Source: Bacillus inaquosorum KCTC 13429
GTDB taxonomy: Bacteria; Bacillota; Bacilli; Bacillales; Bacillaceae
Direction of reading: 5' to 3'
DNA: 64,000 nt
Assembly: GCF_000332645.1 (NCBI RefSeq)
Contig: NZ_AMXN01000006.1
Span: 124,001 to 188,000 of the forward strand
The notes under the pieces were generated by a model. That model saw nothing but the letters and a program-made list of their open reading frames with translations. It searched no databases and had not been told where the DNA came from. How positions within the stretch are numbered: the first letter of the stretch is position 1; each line of letters starts with the position of its first letter. Made by a program: the position numbers and the translations under genes. Below are positions 7,665-16,825 of the stretch, in pieces.

Positions 7665-9824
7665 ATGGAAACGTCAGCCCTTTTAAAACAGCAAATTGCG
7701 AAAGAAATAAGTTTATCACAAAAACACGTTGAAAGTGTCATCCGCCTGCTTGAGGACGGCAACACAGTCCCGTTTATCGCCCGGTATCGAAAAGAGCAGA
7801 CGGGTTCAATGGATGAGGTTCAGATTCAGACGATTTCTGAACGCTGGCAATACATACAAAACCTGAATCAGCGAAAAGAAGAAGTCATCAGGCTCATTGC
7901 AGAGCAGGATAAACTGACAGATGACTTAAAACGAAAAATTGAGCAATCGGTGAAGCTTCAGGAAGTGGAAGACCTTTACCGCCCGTATAAACAAAAACGC
8001 AAAACAAAGGCGACAGTCGCGAAAAGCAAAGGCCTCGAGCCGCTTGCCGACTATATCTTGACACTTCCGCAGGATGATCGTCTGGCAGAAATCGCAGACC
8101 AATACATCAGTGAAGAAAAAGAAGTGTTCACAAGGGAAGAAGCGATTGAAGGCGCCAAGCACATTATTGCGGAACAAATCTCAGACGAGCCGAATTTCAG
8201 AAAGTGGATTCGCCAGGAGACCTTTAAAAAAGGAACCATTAAGTCTACAGCCGGTAAGTCGGCAGACACCGACGAGAAAAATGTTTATGAAATGTATTAC
8301 GAGTATGAAGAGCCAATCGCAAAAGTCGTTCCGCACAGGGTGCTGGCGATGAACCGCGGCGAAAAAGAAGGCATTTTAAAGGTATCTATCGAACCGCCTG
8401 CAGATCACATCAAGGCGTATTTAGAAAAACAGATCATCAAGAACCGCTCAACATCCGTAAAAGAGATTTTGCAGGAGACGATTGAAGACAGCTATAAAAG
8501 GCTGATCCAGCCGGCAATCGAGCGTGAAATCAGAAAAGAGCTGTCAGAAAAAGCGGATGAACAGGCGATTCATATTTTCTCTGAAAACTTGAGAAAGCTT
8601 CTGCTTCAGCCGCCGATGAAAGGCAAAACCATTCTCGGTGTTGACCCGGCCTTCCGAACTGGCTGTAAGCTCGCTGTGTCAGATGAGACCGGAAAAGTCT
8701 TGAAAATTGATGTCATCTACCCCCATGCGCCAGTCAAAAAAACGAAGGAAGCCCATGAAAAAGTCAAAGCGATTCTTGAGCAGTATCAAGTCGAGATGGT
8801 GGCGATCGGAAACGGCACGGCGTCCAGAGAAACGGAGCAATTCATCGTCAATGTATTGAAGGACATGCCGCGTAAAATTTATTATGTGATCGTCAATGAA
8901 GCGGGAGCAAGCGTATATTCGGCTTCTGAGCTTGCCAGAGAAGAATTCCCTGAACTTCAGGTTGAAGAGCGCAGTGCCGTATCTATTGCGCGAAGACTTC
9001 AAGACCCGCTCGCGGAACTCGTCAAAATCGATCCAAAGTCTGTGGGTGTCGGGCAGTATCAGCATGACGTCAGCCAAAAACGCTTAAATGAATCTCTGCG
9101 TTTCGTCGTCGAAACGGTCGTTAACCAGGTTGGAGTAAACGTCAACACAGCATCCGCCGCGCTGCTTCAATATGTAGCGGGATTATCAAAGTCTGTCGCA
9201 GGCAACATTGTCAAAAAACGTGAGGAAATCGGGAAGTTTTCTAATCGAAAGGAATTGAAGGACATCCCGAGACTCGGTGCGAAAACCTATGAGCAGTGTA
9301 TCGGTTTCTTAAGAGTGCAGGAAGGGACAGAGCCTTTGGACAGAACAGGCATCCACCCGGAAAGCTACAAAGAAACAAAAGCGCTATTGAAAAAGCTCGG
9401 CCTTTCAACAGAACAAATCGGCACGGCGGAATTGAAGGACAAAATCAATCAGCTGGCGCTTTCTGAAACGGCAAAAGAGCTGGGAATCGGAGAAATCACC
9501 CTGAAAGATATTTGTGAACAGCTGACAAGGCCGGAACGCGATCCTCGCGATGAGGTGCCTAAGCCTTTACTGAAAACAGACGTCCTTCAGCTGGAAGATT
9601 TGAAAGAGGGAATGGAGCTGCAGGGCACCGTGCGCAATGTAGTGGACTTCGGAGCGTTTGTTGATATCGGAGTCAAACAAGACGGGCTTGTGCATATCTC
9701 AAAACTCAGCAATCAATTCGTCAAGCATCCTCTTGATGTCGTATCTGTCGGCGATATCGTGACAGTTTGGGTTGACGGCGTAGATGTACAAAAAGGCAGA
9801 GTATCGCTGTCTATGGTAAAATAA
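7665..9824 (+). CDS. tex: Tex-like S1 RNA-binding protein (YdcI)
   Basis: 719-residue Tex/YqgF-family protein. Order: N-terminal helical/HtH region (NTVPFIARYRKEQTG at 32-46), YqgF RNase H-like domain (ILGVDPAFRTGCKLAV near 325-340), helix-hairpin-helix pair (VNTASAALLQYVAGLS...IPRLGAKTYEQC, about 485-550) and a C-terminal S1 domain (GMELQGTVRNVVDFGAFVDIG, about 645-715). Bound to RNA polymerase/ribosome-associated processes in other bacteria. Own terminator follows. Start ATG after TTGGAGGC. Confidence 0.93.
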   Translation: METSALLKQQIAKEISLSQKHVESVIRLLEDGNTVPFIARYRKEQTGSMDEVQIQTISERWQYIQNLNQRKEEVIRLIAEQDKLTDDLKRKIEQSVKLQEVEDLYRPYKQKRKTKATVAKSKGLEPLADYILTLPQDDRLAEIADQYISEEKEVFTREEAIEGAKHIIAEQISDEPNFRKWIRQETFKKGTIKSTAGKSADTDEKNVYEMYYEYEEPIAKVVPHRVLAMNRGEKEGILKVSIEPPADHIKAYLEKQIIKNRSTSVKEILQETIEDSYKRLIQPAIEREIRKELSEKADEQAIHIFSENLRKLLLQPPMKGKTILGVDPAFRTGCKLAVSDETGKVLKIDVIYPHAPVKKTKEAHEKVKAILEQYQVEMVAIGNGTASRETEQFIVNVLKDMPRKIYYVIVNEAGASVYSASELAREEFPELQVEERSAVSIARRLQDPLAELVKIDPKSVGVGQYQHDVSQKRLNESLRFVVETVVNQVGVNVNTASAALLQYVAGLSKSVAGNIVKKREEIGKFSNRKELKDIPRLGAKTYEQCIGFLRVQEGTEPLDRTGIHPESYKETKALLKKLGLSTEQIGTAELKDKINQLALSETAKELGIGEITLKDICEQLTRPERDPRDEVPKPLLKTDVLQLEDLKEGMELQGTVRNVVDFGAFVDIGVKQDGLVHISKLSNQFVKHPLDVVSVGDIVTVWVDGVDVQKGRVSLSMVK

Positions 9825-9827
9825 AAG

Positions 9828-9851
9828 CACTGCTTACGAGCAGTGTTTTTT
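9828..9851 (+). terminator. Terminator after tex
   Basis: Stem CACTGCT (9828-9834) / AGCAGTG (9839-9845), TACG loop, TTTTTT. It overlaps the 3' end of cmpA on the other strand. Confidence 0.85.
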
Positions 9852-9947
9852 CCTATAGAAATACCAGCATTGATTCAGCAGTTTAATTTGGTAATTATCT
9901 TTTTCAAGGAACGCTTTTTGCATCTGCTTTTTAAGCCAATTTGGCAT
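9834..9947 (-). CDS. cmpA: Small spore cortex maturation protein CmpA
   Basis: 37-residue protein starting MPNWLKKQMQKAFLEKDNY and ending YFYRKKHCS; it matches CmpA as I remember it. CmpA is made under SigE in the mother cell and, as an adaptor with ClpXP and SpoIVA, gates cortex assembly. It lies between tex and ydcK, the same place as in 168, on the minus strand. GAGGAGGAATGAGCC precedes the ATG. Its 3' end sits inside the tex terminator, so the two transcripts overlap. Confidence 0.88.
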   Translation of the reverse strand: MPNWLKKQMQKAFLEKDNYQIKLLNQCWYFYRKKHCS

Positions 9948-10050
9948 AGGCTCATTCCTCCTCAGCTTTTATCATAAGAGGGACGGTGATTACCATATTG
10001 TATGCGAACGGTGAATTGTCCCGTTCAATGTTTTTTAAGTGAGGTGCACC

Positions 10051-10503
10051 ATGGATAACAAAGAGCTTCAAAAGCTGACAGAGGATATTTCTGAAACGTA
10101 TTTTAAAAAGCCGTTCCGCCATCAGGCGCTTTTTAATGACCGGCTCAAGACCACGGGCGGAAGGTACCTGTTAACCTCTCATAACATTGAATTGAACAGG
10201 AAATATTTGATTGAACACGGCAGGGAGGAACTGATCGGCATCATCAAGCACGAGCTCTGCCATTATCATCTTCACCTTGAGGGAAAAGGGTATAAGCACA
10301 GAGACAGAGATTTTCGAATGCTGTTGCATGAAGTCAACGCGCCAAGGTTCTGTACACCCCTTAAGAAAAAAACTGAAAGCAAAAAAACTTATATGTATAT
10401 CTGCACGGCCTGCGGCCAACAGTATATAAAGAAGCGTGCCATGAACCCTGACAGATACAGATGCGGAAAATGCCGCGGAAAAATAAAAAGAATTTTTTCG
10501 TGA
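10051..10503 (+). CDS. ydcK: SprT-like zinc metalloprotein YdcK
   Basis: 150 residues. An HExxH zinc site is present (HELCHYH, His67, Glu68, His71), followed by a C-terminal zinc ribbon with two CxxC pairs (CTACGQQY...CGKC). SprT family; the human relative SPRTN cleaves DNA-protein crosslinks, but the bacterial role is unproven. ATG at 10051 follows GAGGTG; the frame opens 12 nt earlier without a better site. The tRNA cluster follows. Confidence 0.9.
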   Translation: MDNKELQKLTEDISETYFKKPFRHQALFNDRLKTTGGRYLLTSHNIELNRKYLIEHGREELIGIIKHELCHYHLHLEGKGYKHRDRDFRMLLHEVNAPRFCTPLKKKTESKKTYMYICTACGQQYIKKRAMNPDRYRCGKCRGKIKRIFS

Positions 10504-10625
10504 AAAAGGTTGACGAATATGGCAAGCCTATGTTACATTATAAAAGTCGTCACGAGAGATAAATAAAAACATTTACCTCTTGACACTGTAAATCGAGGCT
10601 GATATAATAAGTCTTGTCTCATTAT

Positions 10626-10700
10626 TCCACAGTAGCTCAGTGGTAGAGCTATCGGCTGTTAACCGATCGGTCGCAGGTTCGAATCCTGCCTGTGGAGCCA
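10626..10700 (+). tRNA. trnS-Asn: tRNA-Asn (GTT)
   Basis: TCCACAG/CTGTGGA acceptor stem, anticodon GTT, GGTTCGAATCC T arm, encoded CCA. Confidence 0.97.
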
Positions 10701-10704
10701 TATT

Positions 10705-10795
10705 GGAGAAGTACTCAAGTGGCTGAAGAGGCGCCCCTGCTAAGGGTGTAGGTCGCGTAAGCGGCGCGAGGGTTCAAATCCCTCCTTCTCCGCCA
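10705..10795 (+). tRNA. trnS-Ser: tRNA-Ser (GCT)
   Basis: Long variable arm, anticodon GCT, GGAGAAG/CTTCTCC acceptor, encoded CCA; 91 nt. Confidence 0.97.
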
Positions 10796-10824
10796 TAAGA
10801 ATTCGATATAAGTTCTCAACCATC

Positions 10825-10896
10825 GGCCCGTTGGTCAAGCGGTTAAGACACCGCCCTTTCACGGCGGTAACACGGGTTCGAATCCCGTACGGGTCA
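10825..10896 (+). tRNA. trnS-Glu: tRNA-Glu (TTC)
   Basis: GGCCCGT/ACGGGTC acceptor, anticodon TTC; CCA not encoded. Confidence 0.97.
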
Positions 10897-10908
10897 TTCC
10901 ATTTTCGT

Positions 10909-10983
10909 TGGGCTATAGCCAAGCGGTAAGGCAACGGACTTTGACTCCGTCATGCGTTGGTTCGAATCCAGCTAGCCCAGCCA
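10909..10983 (+). tRNA. trnS-Gln: tRNA-Gln (TTG)
   Basis: TGGGCTA/TAGCCCA acceptor, anticodon TTG, encoded CCA. Confidence 0.97.
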
Positions 10984-11009
10984 TTTTTATTTTTGAAATT
11001 GAATAGTAA

Positions 11010-11085
11010 GAGCCATTAGCTCAGTTGGTAGAGCATCTGACTTTTAATCAGAGGGTCGAAGGTTCGAGTCCTTCATGGCTCACCA
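11010..11085 (+). tRNA. trnS-Lys: tRNA-Lys (TTT)
   Basis: GAGCCAT/ATGGCTC acceptor, anticodon TTT, encoded CCA. Confidence 0.97.
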
Positions 11086-11096
11086 TTTGTATTTTT

Positions 11097-11178
11097 GCGG
11101 GTGTGGCGGAATTGGCAGACGCGCTAGACTTAGGATCTAGTGTCTTACGACGTGGGGGTTCGAGTCCCTTCACCCGCA
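11097..11178 (+). tRNA. trnS-leu1: tRNA-Leu (TAG)
   Basis: GCGGGTG/CACCCGC acceptor, anticodon TAG, long variable arm; CCA not encoded. Confidence 0.96.
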
Positions 11179-11257
11179 CTTTAATTACAAAGTGCACGCA
11201 AATTGGTTTTACTAGGTTAAGAGTCTAATAAACCAGCACAAACAATTTAATGATCAC

Positions 11258-11341
<84 letters not shown>

Positions 11342-11530
11342 TCAATGATACCAAGGGTTTTGACATCCTTGGTATTTTTTTGTGCTTGTTTTTAGATTGT
11401 CTGCTGCCCACAAACTGCCCACTTACCTAAAGTAAGTTATCTTTTTAAATTATTAGGATAGGTGTTCATGAAACATTTCTTGTATTTTTGATATTTTCCT
11501 TTAAAGTGGCAGGTAGTGTTTGTATACTTG
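11342..11530 (+). other. Left-end relic with 3' tip of int
   Basis: 11400-11445 matches 19350-19385 (CTGCCCACTTACCTAAA...AAGT), i.e. the int stop region of ICEBs1 and about five codons, after which similarity stops. No gene is seen up to the arsN1 promoter. Confidence 0.65.
11348..11381 (+). terminator. tRNA operon terminator at the left end of the element
   Basis: ATACCAAGG (11348-11356) / CCTTGGTAT (11367-11375) and seven T. The same hairpin follows the core at 19247 and 49695, so it belongs to the element's left end. Confidence 0.8.
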
Positions 11531-11556
11531 ATTAATCAAAAAAAATTGATTAAAAT
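11528..11556 (+). promoter_or_regulatory. Promoter and ArsR operator of the arsN1-like gene
   Basis: TTGATT (11528-11533), 17-nt spacer, TAAAAT (11551-11556). The perfect dyad TTAATCAA-N6-TTGATTAA (11532-11553) covers the spacer. The same ATCAA-N6-TTGAT core precedes three other transcription units of this cluster. Confidence 0.65.
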
Positions 11557-11580
11557 GTAAAAAAAGAAAGGGGATAGGGG

Positions 11581-12075
11581 ATGCTTCTTATAAGAACTGC
11601 AAAAGAATCGGATGTAAATAGAATATTAGATATTTATAACCAAGGCATAGCTGATCAGATTGCTACATTAGAAGTAGAAGAAAAAGATATTGATTATATG
11701 GCAAATTGGTTTTCTAATCGTGAAGGGAAATATAAGGTCCTTGTTGCTGAAATAGACCATTGTGTAGTAGGGTGGGTTTCTCTAAATCCATATTCTCACC
11801 GTTGCGCATACCAAGGTGTTGCTGATTTATCTATATATATTGATCGTAATCATCGAGGAAAAGGTATAGGTAAAGAACTTTTGTCGAATATTGAAAAAGA
11901 AGCAATTAAATCCAAGATACATAAGATCGTGTTATTTACATTTCCTTTTAATCAATTAGGGCAGGGTTTATATGCTTCAATGGGGTATCGCGAAGTTGGT
12001 ATATTTAAAGAACAAGGGAAAATCGACGGTCATTATGTAGATGTAATGGCAATGGAGAAAATACTTACAAAGTAA
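11581..12075 (+). CDS. arsN1: GNAT N-acetyltransferase, ArsN1-type
   Basis: 164-residue GNAT protein of the phosphinothricin acetyltransferase group. The acetyl-CoA loop is RNHRGKGIGKELL (about 94-106) and the C-terminal GLYASMGYREVGIFKEQG block is typical. Members next to ars genes (ArsN1) acetylate the arsenic antibiotic arsinothricin. The assignment rests on the family, on the ars operator upstream and on the neighbouring ars genes; a general PAT-like function (as YwnH) is the alternative. AAAGGGGAT precedes the ATG. Confidence 0.7.
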   Translation: MLLIRTAKESDVNRILDIYNQGIADQIATLEVEEKDIDYMANWFSNREGKYKVLVAEIDHCVVGWVSLNPYSHRCAYQGVADLSIYIDRNHRGKGIGKELLSNIEKEAIKSKIHKIVLFTFPFNQLGQGLYASMGYREVGIFKEQGKIDGHYVDVMAMEKILTK

Positions 12076-12107
12076 ACAGGTCTCTAAAGAGAGACCTGTT
12101 TTTTTAT
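12074..12107 (+). terminator. Bidirectional terminator between arsN1 and arsO
   Basis: AACAGGTCTCT (12075-12085) / AGAGACCTGTT (12090-12100), then TTTTTTT; A-run on the 5' side serves the opposite gene. Confidence 0.8.
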
Positions 12108-12108
12108 A

Positions 12109-13404
12109 TTAATCACAACAGCATGATGTTTTAGCAACAGAAGGTTTTGGTGTTAGTTTACAAACTCCTGTTTCAGGTAGTTTTAATTCCACACGTTCAG
12201 CAGATTCCTTATCACCAGTGATATATGCCACAACAGAACGAGCCTGCTCGTAACCAGTAGCTAATAAGAATGTCGGTGCTCTTCCGTAACTTTTTGAGCC
12301 AATAATATAGAAGTTTTTTTCAGGTTGTCTTAATTCTTTTTCGCCATGTGGTCGAACAGTTCCGCAGCTGTGGATATTAGGATCAATTAAATTAGCCAAA
12401 TCTGGCACGCACTCTAAAGCAGAATCAAATGTATGGCGAATTTCTTTTAAAAACTGAAAATCTGGTCTTGCACCTGTATTCGCAATAATTTCGTCTACAT
12501 CTTTAATTATTTTTTGTTCCTGTTGCTGGAATGCTAGAATATTTAATTTACCGTCAGATGTGGATGCGATATTTTCAATGAATGTTGAAGGGTACGATTT
12601 AATAAGTCCATTTTCTAAGATGCCCCGTAATTTTGTCCCTAATTGCCCTCTAGCAGGCAACTGATCATTTCCTTCTCCCCCGAAAACTTCTGTAATATCC
12701 TGTTTTCTTAGAATCCAGATGATCTCTGTATTTTCAGTTTGCTCTTTTAACTGTGTTAAATCTAGCAAAGTATTTACAGCTGAATGACCACTCCCAACAA
12801 CTGCAACAGTCTTATTTTTATATCGATTTCGATCCCGATTTAAAATATCTGGAATTCCATAATAAATCTGATTAGAAATCCTTTTTTCAGCATCAGTTAT
12901 GAGTCCTTCAGCGTTTATTGGATTTGGATTTTGCCAAGTACCTGTAGCGTCAATAACTGCTTTTGCTTCATATATTTTCTCTTCAGTGTTGTTTACTTTC
13001 ACTCGAATGATAAAGGGTGCTTGATCTCTGCCTTTTGTTTTGACTTTATCAAACCCTTTTTTTCCAACATGAAGAACAGGGCTGTTCACATGGATATAAG
13101 GTTTCAGTTCAGGCAGTTCCGTTAGTGGTTTTAAGTATTTGGAAACAATTTCTTGTCCTAGTGGGAGTTCATCTTTTGGAGGAAGAGGAATAACGTGTTT
13201 TTGTAACAATTCTTTTGCTGCTTGGTCTATATTATATTCCCAGGGTGAAAACAGCCGTACATGCCCATAATTTAAAAAGTTGGTTCCGATTTCTTTTCCT
13301 GATTCAAACAGAATAAATGATTCGTTTCTTTTAACAAGATGAGCTGCTGCGGCAATTCCTACTGGTCCTCCCCCAATAATGGCTACTGGTAATGTTTTTT
13401 TCAT
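12109..13404 (-). CDS. arsO: FAD/NAD(P)-binding oxidoreductase, ArsO-like
   Basis: 431 residues. N-terminal FAD dinucleotide fold (PVAIIGGGPVGIAAAAHL), second nucleotide fold (KTVAVVGSGHSAVNTLLDL near 200), and a cysteine-rich tail ending TSCCCD that is plausible for arsenic binding. Flavoproteins of this kind (ArsO) occur in ars clusters; the substrate is not proven. The start is ATG at 13404 with AGGAGGATAC upstream; the frame opens eight codons earlier. An ATCAA-N6-TTGAT operator lies just upstream (13424-13439). Confidence 0.7.
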   Translation of the reverse strand: MKKTLPVAIIGGGPVGIAAAAHLVKRNESFILFESGKEIGTNFLNYGHVRLFSPWEYNIDQAAKELLQKHVIPLPPKDELPLGQEIVSKYLKPLTELPELKPYIHVNSPVLHVGKKGFDKVKTKGRDQAPFIIRVKVNNTEEKIYEAKAVIDATGTWQNPNPINAEGLITDAEKRISNQIYYGIPDILNRDRNRYKNKTVAVVGSGHSAVNTLLDLTQLKEQTENTEIIWILRKQDITEVFGGEGNDQLPARGQLGTKLRGILENGLIKSYPSTFIENIASTSDGKLNILAFQQQEQKIIKDVDEIIANTGARPDFQFLKEIRHTFDSALECVPDLANLIDPNIHSCGTVRPHGEKELRQPEKNFYIIGSKSYGRAPTFLLATGYEQARSVVAYITGDKESAERVELKLPETGVCKLTPKPSVAKTSCCCD

Positions 13405-13423
13405 AATATGTATCCTCCTATAA

Positions 13424-13439
13424 ATCAATTTTTTTTGAT
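13424..13439 (-). promoter_or_regulatory. ArsR-type operator before arsO
   Basis: ATCAA (13424-13428) - N6 - TTGAT (13435-13439), same architecture as the operators at 11535, 13809 and 13867. Confidence 0.6.
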
Positions 13440-13463
13440 ATATAATTTAAAATAATTCCCTTC

Positions 13464-13784
13464 CTAGCGAGAAGGGCGGAATAAACAGCATAATTCTGCT
13501 GATAGCAAATGGTTTATTTCTTTTTCGTTCAATGAGTAATAACTCCATGTACCTTTTGTTTCTTTTGTAATTAAGCCTGCATCTAATAAAATTTTTAAGT
13601 GATAAGATAACTTAGATTGTGGCATCTGGATTTCATCAATTAAATCACAAACACAGGTAGAGCCACGTTCACAAAGAATGTGTAACAAATGAAGCCTTTT
13701 TCTATCAGATAATGCTTTAAACTTTTTTTCGTAATGTTCAAAGGTCTCTTGCAACTGCTTATTCTCTAGAGGTATTTGTAACAA
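13464..13784 (-). CDS. arsR: ArsR-family arsenic-sensing repressor (first copy)
   Basis: 106-residue ArsR/SmtB winged-helix protein. The metalloid site STCVCDL is present at the start of the alpha-3 helix, followed by IQMPQSKLSYHLKILLDAGLI (recognition helix). The tail ELCCLF adds two cysteines. Start TTG at 13784, 7 nt after GAGGAGG. Divergent from the second arsR, with two operators between them. Only distantly similar to the second arsR, so the two were not made by recent duplication. Confidence 0.85.
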   Translation of the reverse strand: MLQIPLENKQLQETFEHYEKKFKALSDRKRLHLLHILCERGSTCVCDLIDEIQMPQSKLSYHLKILLDAGLITKETKGTWSYYSLNEKEINHLLSAELCCLFRPSR

Positions 13785-13808
13785 ATGAAGTCCTCCTCTG
13801 GTTTATTA

Positions 13809-13824
13809 ATCAAATAATTTTGAT
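13809..13824 (-). promoter_or_regulatory. ArsR-type operator before the first arsR
   Basis: ATCAA (13809-13813) - ATAATT - TTGAT (13820-13824). Confidence 0.6.
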
Positions 13825-13866
13825 GTTCTTATCATAAGTGAAATAAGAAAGGAAATCAAGATAAAA

Positions 13867-13939
13867 ATCAATTTTTTTTGATGTTTAAATTGCTACTCAT
13901 TTATATAAGCGTTGACTTATATTATTAACTTATTATACA
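13867..13939 (+). promoter_or_regulatory. ArsR operator and promoter of arsR-arsB-arsC
   Basis: Operator ATCAA-N6-TTGAT at 13867-13882. A promoter follows: TTGACT (13912-13917), 16-nt spacer, TATACA (13934-13939). Confidence 0.6.
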
Positions 13940-13963
13940 ATGTGCGCAAGGGGGGGAGGAGAA

Positions 13964-14311
13964 ATGACTACTCAATCTAATCTTGAAGCTGTTAATGTGG
14001 TACATTGCTTAAAAATTTTAAGCGATCAAACGAGGCTCCTAATAATGAAACTTCTTCAAAGTAAAGAATACTGTGTTTGTCAGTTAGTTGATATGTTTCA
14101 AATGAGTCAACCTGCTATTAGCCAGCATCTCAGTAAACTAAAAAAAGCAGGACTTGTACATGAATCTAAAAAAGGGCAATGGCGTTTTTATTCTATAAAC
14201 CAATCATGTCCTGAGTACGATTTGATACTGTCTATTCTTAATAAGATTGATTGTCACGATACGTTGTTACAGTCAATTAAACAAAAAGAAACTCAGGTTT
14301 CTTGTCGTTAG
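13964..14311 (+). CDS. arsR: ArsR-family arsenic-sensing repressor (second copy)
   Basis: 115-residue ArsR protein with the cysteine motif EYCVCQLV and the recognition helix [19 protein letters not shown]. Start ATG at 13964, preceded by GGGGGGAGGA; an upstream ATG at 13940 lies within the promoter -10 and is unlikely. First gene of arsR-arsB-arsC; arsB starts 8 nt after its stop. Confidence 0.85.
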   Translation: MTTQSNLEAVNVVHCLKILSDQTRLLIMKLLQSKEYCVCQLVDMFQMSQPAISQHLSKLKKAGLVHESKKGQWRFYSINQSCPEYDLILSILNKIDCHDTLLQSIKQKETQVSCR

Positions 14312-14319
14312 GAGGTTCT

Positions 14320-15621
14320 ATGTTGTTATCGTCAATCTTAGCTTCACTTATTTTTGTGCTGACTCTTGTATTTGTTATTTGGCAGCCGAGAAACTTATCT
14401 ATTGGCTGGTCAGCTTGCGGAGGCGCCGCATTAGCCTTAATTGTAGGAGTTGTTAATTTTCAAGACGTTATAGATGTGACGGGAATTGTTTGGAATGCAA
14501 CATTAGCGTTTATTGCGATTATCATAATTTCTCTAATTCTCGATAATATAGGTTTCTTTGAATGGGCAGCCTTACATATGGCTAAAGCAGCCAAAGGTAA
14601 TGGTGTGCTGATGTTTGTTTATGTGACGATACTGGGGGCAATTGTTGCAGCATTTTTTGCGAATGATGGTGCTGCTCTTATCTTAACTCCAATTGTTTTG
14701 GCTATGGTTCGAGCTTTGAATTTTCAAGAAAAATTGGTTTTTCCATTTATTGTGGCAAGTGGGTTTATAGCAGATACTACATCCTTACCACTGGTTGTCA
14801 GTAACCTTGTCAATATTGTATCAGCAGATTTCTTTCACATTGGATTCATTGAATATGCATCGAGAATGATTATTCCAAACCTGTTCTCGCTTATTGCGAG
14901 TATCATTGTTCTTTACCTTTTCTTTAGAAAAAGCATTCCAAAACATTATGATCTTTCTGAAGTTAAAAAGCCTGTTGAAGCTATAAAAGATCAGAAAATG
15001 TTTCGTATTTCTTGGATTGTTTTAGGACTCTTGTTAGTTGGCTACTTTATAAGTGAACTGTTTTCAATACCTGTTTCCATTATAGCTGGTATCATTGCTA
15101 TTTTATTTCTCGCAATGGCGCAAAAGAGTTCAGCCGTTCAGACGAAACAAGTTCTTAAAGGCGCACCATGGGCAATTGTATTCTTCTCAATAGGTATGTA
15201 TGTTGTCGTATATGGATTACGAAATGCAGGTTTAACAGATGTTCTATCTGATATTATCCAAGCTGCGTCTAACCAAGGATTGTTCGCGGGTACTATTGGG
15301 ATGGGCTTTATTGCAGCTATATTGTCTTCCATTATGAATAATATGCCTACCGTTATGATCGATGCATTAGCGATTGCCGGCACAGATGCACATGGGATAG
15401 TGAAAGAAGCATTAATATATGCAAATGTGATAGGCTCTGACTTAGGACCTAAAATAACACCAATTGGTTCACTGGCTACACTTTTATGGTTACATGTTCT
15501 ATCTCAAAAAGGTGTAAAAATTTCTTGGGGAACATACTTTAAAACAGGAATTATCTTAACAATCCCAACACTATTTATTACACTTGTTGGTCTTTATATT
15601 TGGCTTTTGATTATTCATTAA
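14320..15621 (+). CDS. arsB: Arsenite efflux permease ArsB
   Basis: 433-residue membrane protein with about 11-12 hydrophobic segments; ArsB/NhaD superfamily. Family blocks: [16 protein letters not shown] and [18 protein letters not shown] (the N-terminal and C-terminal repeat hairpins). It exports arsenite, the product of ArsC. ATG at 14320 follows TTAGGAGGTTCT; the arsR stop is inside that Shine-Dalgarno. Confidence 0.9.
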   Translation: MLLSSILASLIFVLTLVFVIWQPRNLSIGWSACGGAALALIVGVVNFQDVIDVTGIVWNATLAFIAIIIISLILDNIGFFEWAALHMAKAAKGNGVLMFVYVTILGAIVAAFFANDGAALILTPIVLAMVRALNFQEKLVFPFIVASGFIADTTSLPLVVSNLVNIVSADFFHIGFIEYASRMIIPNLFSLIASIIVLYLFFRKSIPKHYDLSEVKKPVEAIKDQKMFRISWIVLGLLLVGYFISELFSIPVSIIAGIIAILFLAMAQKSSAVQTKQVLKGAPWAIVFFSIGMYVVVYGLRNAGLTDVLSDIIQAASNQGLFAGTIGMGFIAAILSSIMNNMPTVMIDALAIAGTDAHGIVKEALIYANVIGSDLGPKITPIGSLATLLWLHVLSQKGVKISWGTYFKTGIILTIPTLFITLVGLYIWLLIIH

Positions 15622-15641
15622 ACTTTAAGGAGAAGATGAAA

Positions 15642-16061
15642 ATGTCAAAGAAAACAATTTACTTTTTATGTACTGGAAACTCTTGTCGCAGTCAAATGGC
15701 TGAAGGATGGGGTAAAAAATACCTTGGAGATGAGTGGAATGTATACAGTGCCGGAATTGAAGCACATGGATTAAATCCGAATGCTGTTAAAGCTATGAAA
15801 GAAGTTGGTATCGATATCTCTAATCAAACATCAGACATTATCGACCCTGATATCTTAAACAATGCTGATTTAGTTGTTACACTTTGTGGTGATGCAGCTG
15901 ATAAATGCCCGATGACGCCTCCTCATGTAAAGCGTGAGCATTGGGGGTTTGATGATCCGGCAAAAGCACAAGGTACAGAGAAAGAAAAATGGGCGTTTTT
16001 CCAAAGAGTACGTGATGAAATAGGGAATAGGTTGAAGAATTTTGCTGAAACAGGTAAATAG
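15642..16061 (+). CDS. arsC: Thioredoxin-coupled arsenate reductase ArsC
   Basis: 139-residue low-molecular-weight phosphatase-fold enzyme reducing arsenate to arsenite. All redox cysteines are present: Cys10 in the P loop CTGNSCR, and Cys82 and Cys89 (CGDAADKC). ATG at 15642 after AAGGAGAAG; the frame extends into arsB upstream but the Shine-Dalgarno fixes this start. Last gene of arsR-arsB-arsC. Confidence 0.94.
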   Translation: MSKKTIYFLCTGNSCRSQMAEGWGKKYLGDEWNVYSAGIEAHGLNPNAVKAMKEVGIDISNQTSDIIDPDILNNADLVVTLCGDAADKCPMTPPHVKREHWGFDDPAKAQGTEKEKWAFFQRVRDEIGNRLKNFAETGK

Positions 16062-16079
16062 AATTGAATCTTTTCTTTA

Positions 16080-16113
16080 CAAAGGATGCATTTTTTAAAT
16101 GTGTCCTTTTATA
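16080..16113 (+). terminator. Terminator after arsC
   Basis: Long stem AAAGGATGCATTT / AAATGTGTCCTTT around 16080-16112 with G-U pairs and a T-rich 3' side. Confidence 0.65.
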
Positions 16114-16267
16114 AATATAGCTTTACAAACGTACACTAAATTCTTGCCCTGAATCACATCATTGTAATTAAATGTACATGCTCTTTTATTCTTTTAGAGT
16201 ATAAAAAAGAGCAGACAATTAAGGCATTCTGCTCCAAGTTTTTAATTTTCCAAAGAAAAAATAAAAT

Positions 16268-16825
16268 TTAGTCAAAATCATTCCAATTATCTAAGTAGCG
16301 GTATAACGTTGTTTTACTGATACCCGTCTCTTTGGTAATTTGCTGAATGGTATACTTTTTGCTTTGATACATCTCCATAGCACGGCGGACATTATGATCA
16401 GGTTTTCTCGGACGTCCTGTATTTTTCCCCTTTAATTTTGCCTCTTGAATTCCAACCTTTGTGTTTTCACTAATTATGTCAAATTGAAATTCGCTGACTC
16501 TTTCTAAAAAATCGAAGAAAATGGAGCCGTCTTTTTTGGAGGTGTCCACTTTATCTAAAAACGAAATAAAGTTGATTTGTTTTGTTTTGAAGAATTGAAT
16601 GATATCAATTAGGTTTTTTGTAGAGTCGGCAATACTGTACAACTTATAAATGACTACGGTATCTCCGATGTTTAAACTTCTACATAATGACTCAAATTCT
16701 GGTCTGTTTTTTGCTGAATTTGTTTGTTCAATATATATCTTTTCACAGTTGTATTCTTTAAGTGCGGCTAGCTGTTTTGTTACATCCTGATCTTGACTAA
16801 ACGGACGTGCATATCCAAAAATCAA
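16268..16825 (-). CDS. Resolvase-like protein with altered catalytic residues
   Basis: 185 residues with the overall serine-recombinase plan: N-terminal resolvase fold (MIFGYARPFSQDQD), NRPEFESL, GDTVVIYKL, then a C-terminal Hin-type helix-turn-helix (TIQQITKETGISKTTLYRYL, about 157-178) after GKNTGRPRKP. The usual YARVST is YARPFS, placing Phe where the nucleophilic Ser normally aligns, and the usual DRLGRS is YSIADS, losing both catalytic arginines. It is likely a DNA-binding protein without strand-exchange activity. It might regulate neighbours; nothing shows that directly. Confidence 0.75.
   Translation of the reverse strand: MIFGYARPFSQDQDVTKQLAALKEYNCEKIYIEQTNSAKNRPEFESLCRSLNIGDTVVIYKLYSIADSTKNLIDIIQFFKTKQINFISFLDKVDTSKKDGSIFFDFLERVSEFQFDIISENTKVGIQEAKLKGKNTGRPRKPDHNVRRAMEMYQSKKYTIQQITKETGISKTTLYRYLDNWNDFD

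Noticed and set aside
10740..11228. ORFs across the tRNA cluster on both strands
   Set aside because: They overlap seven well-formed tRNAs and are chance frames.
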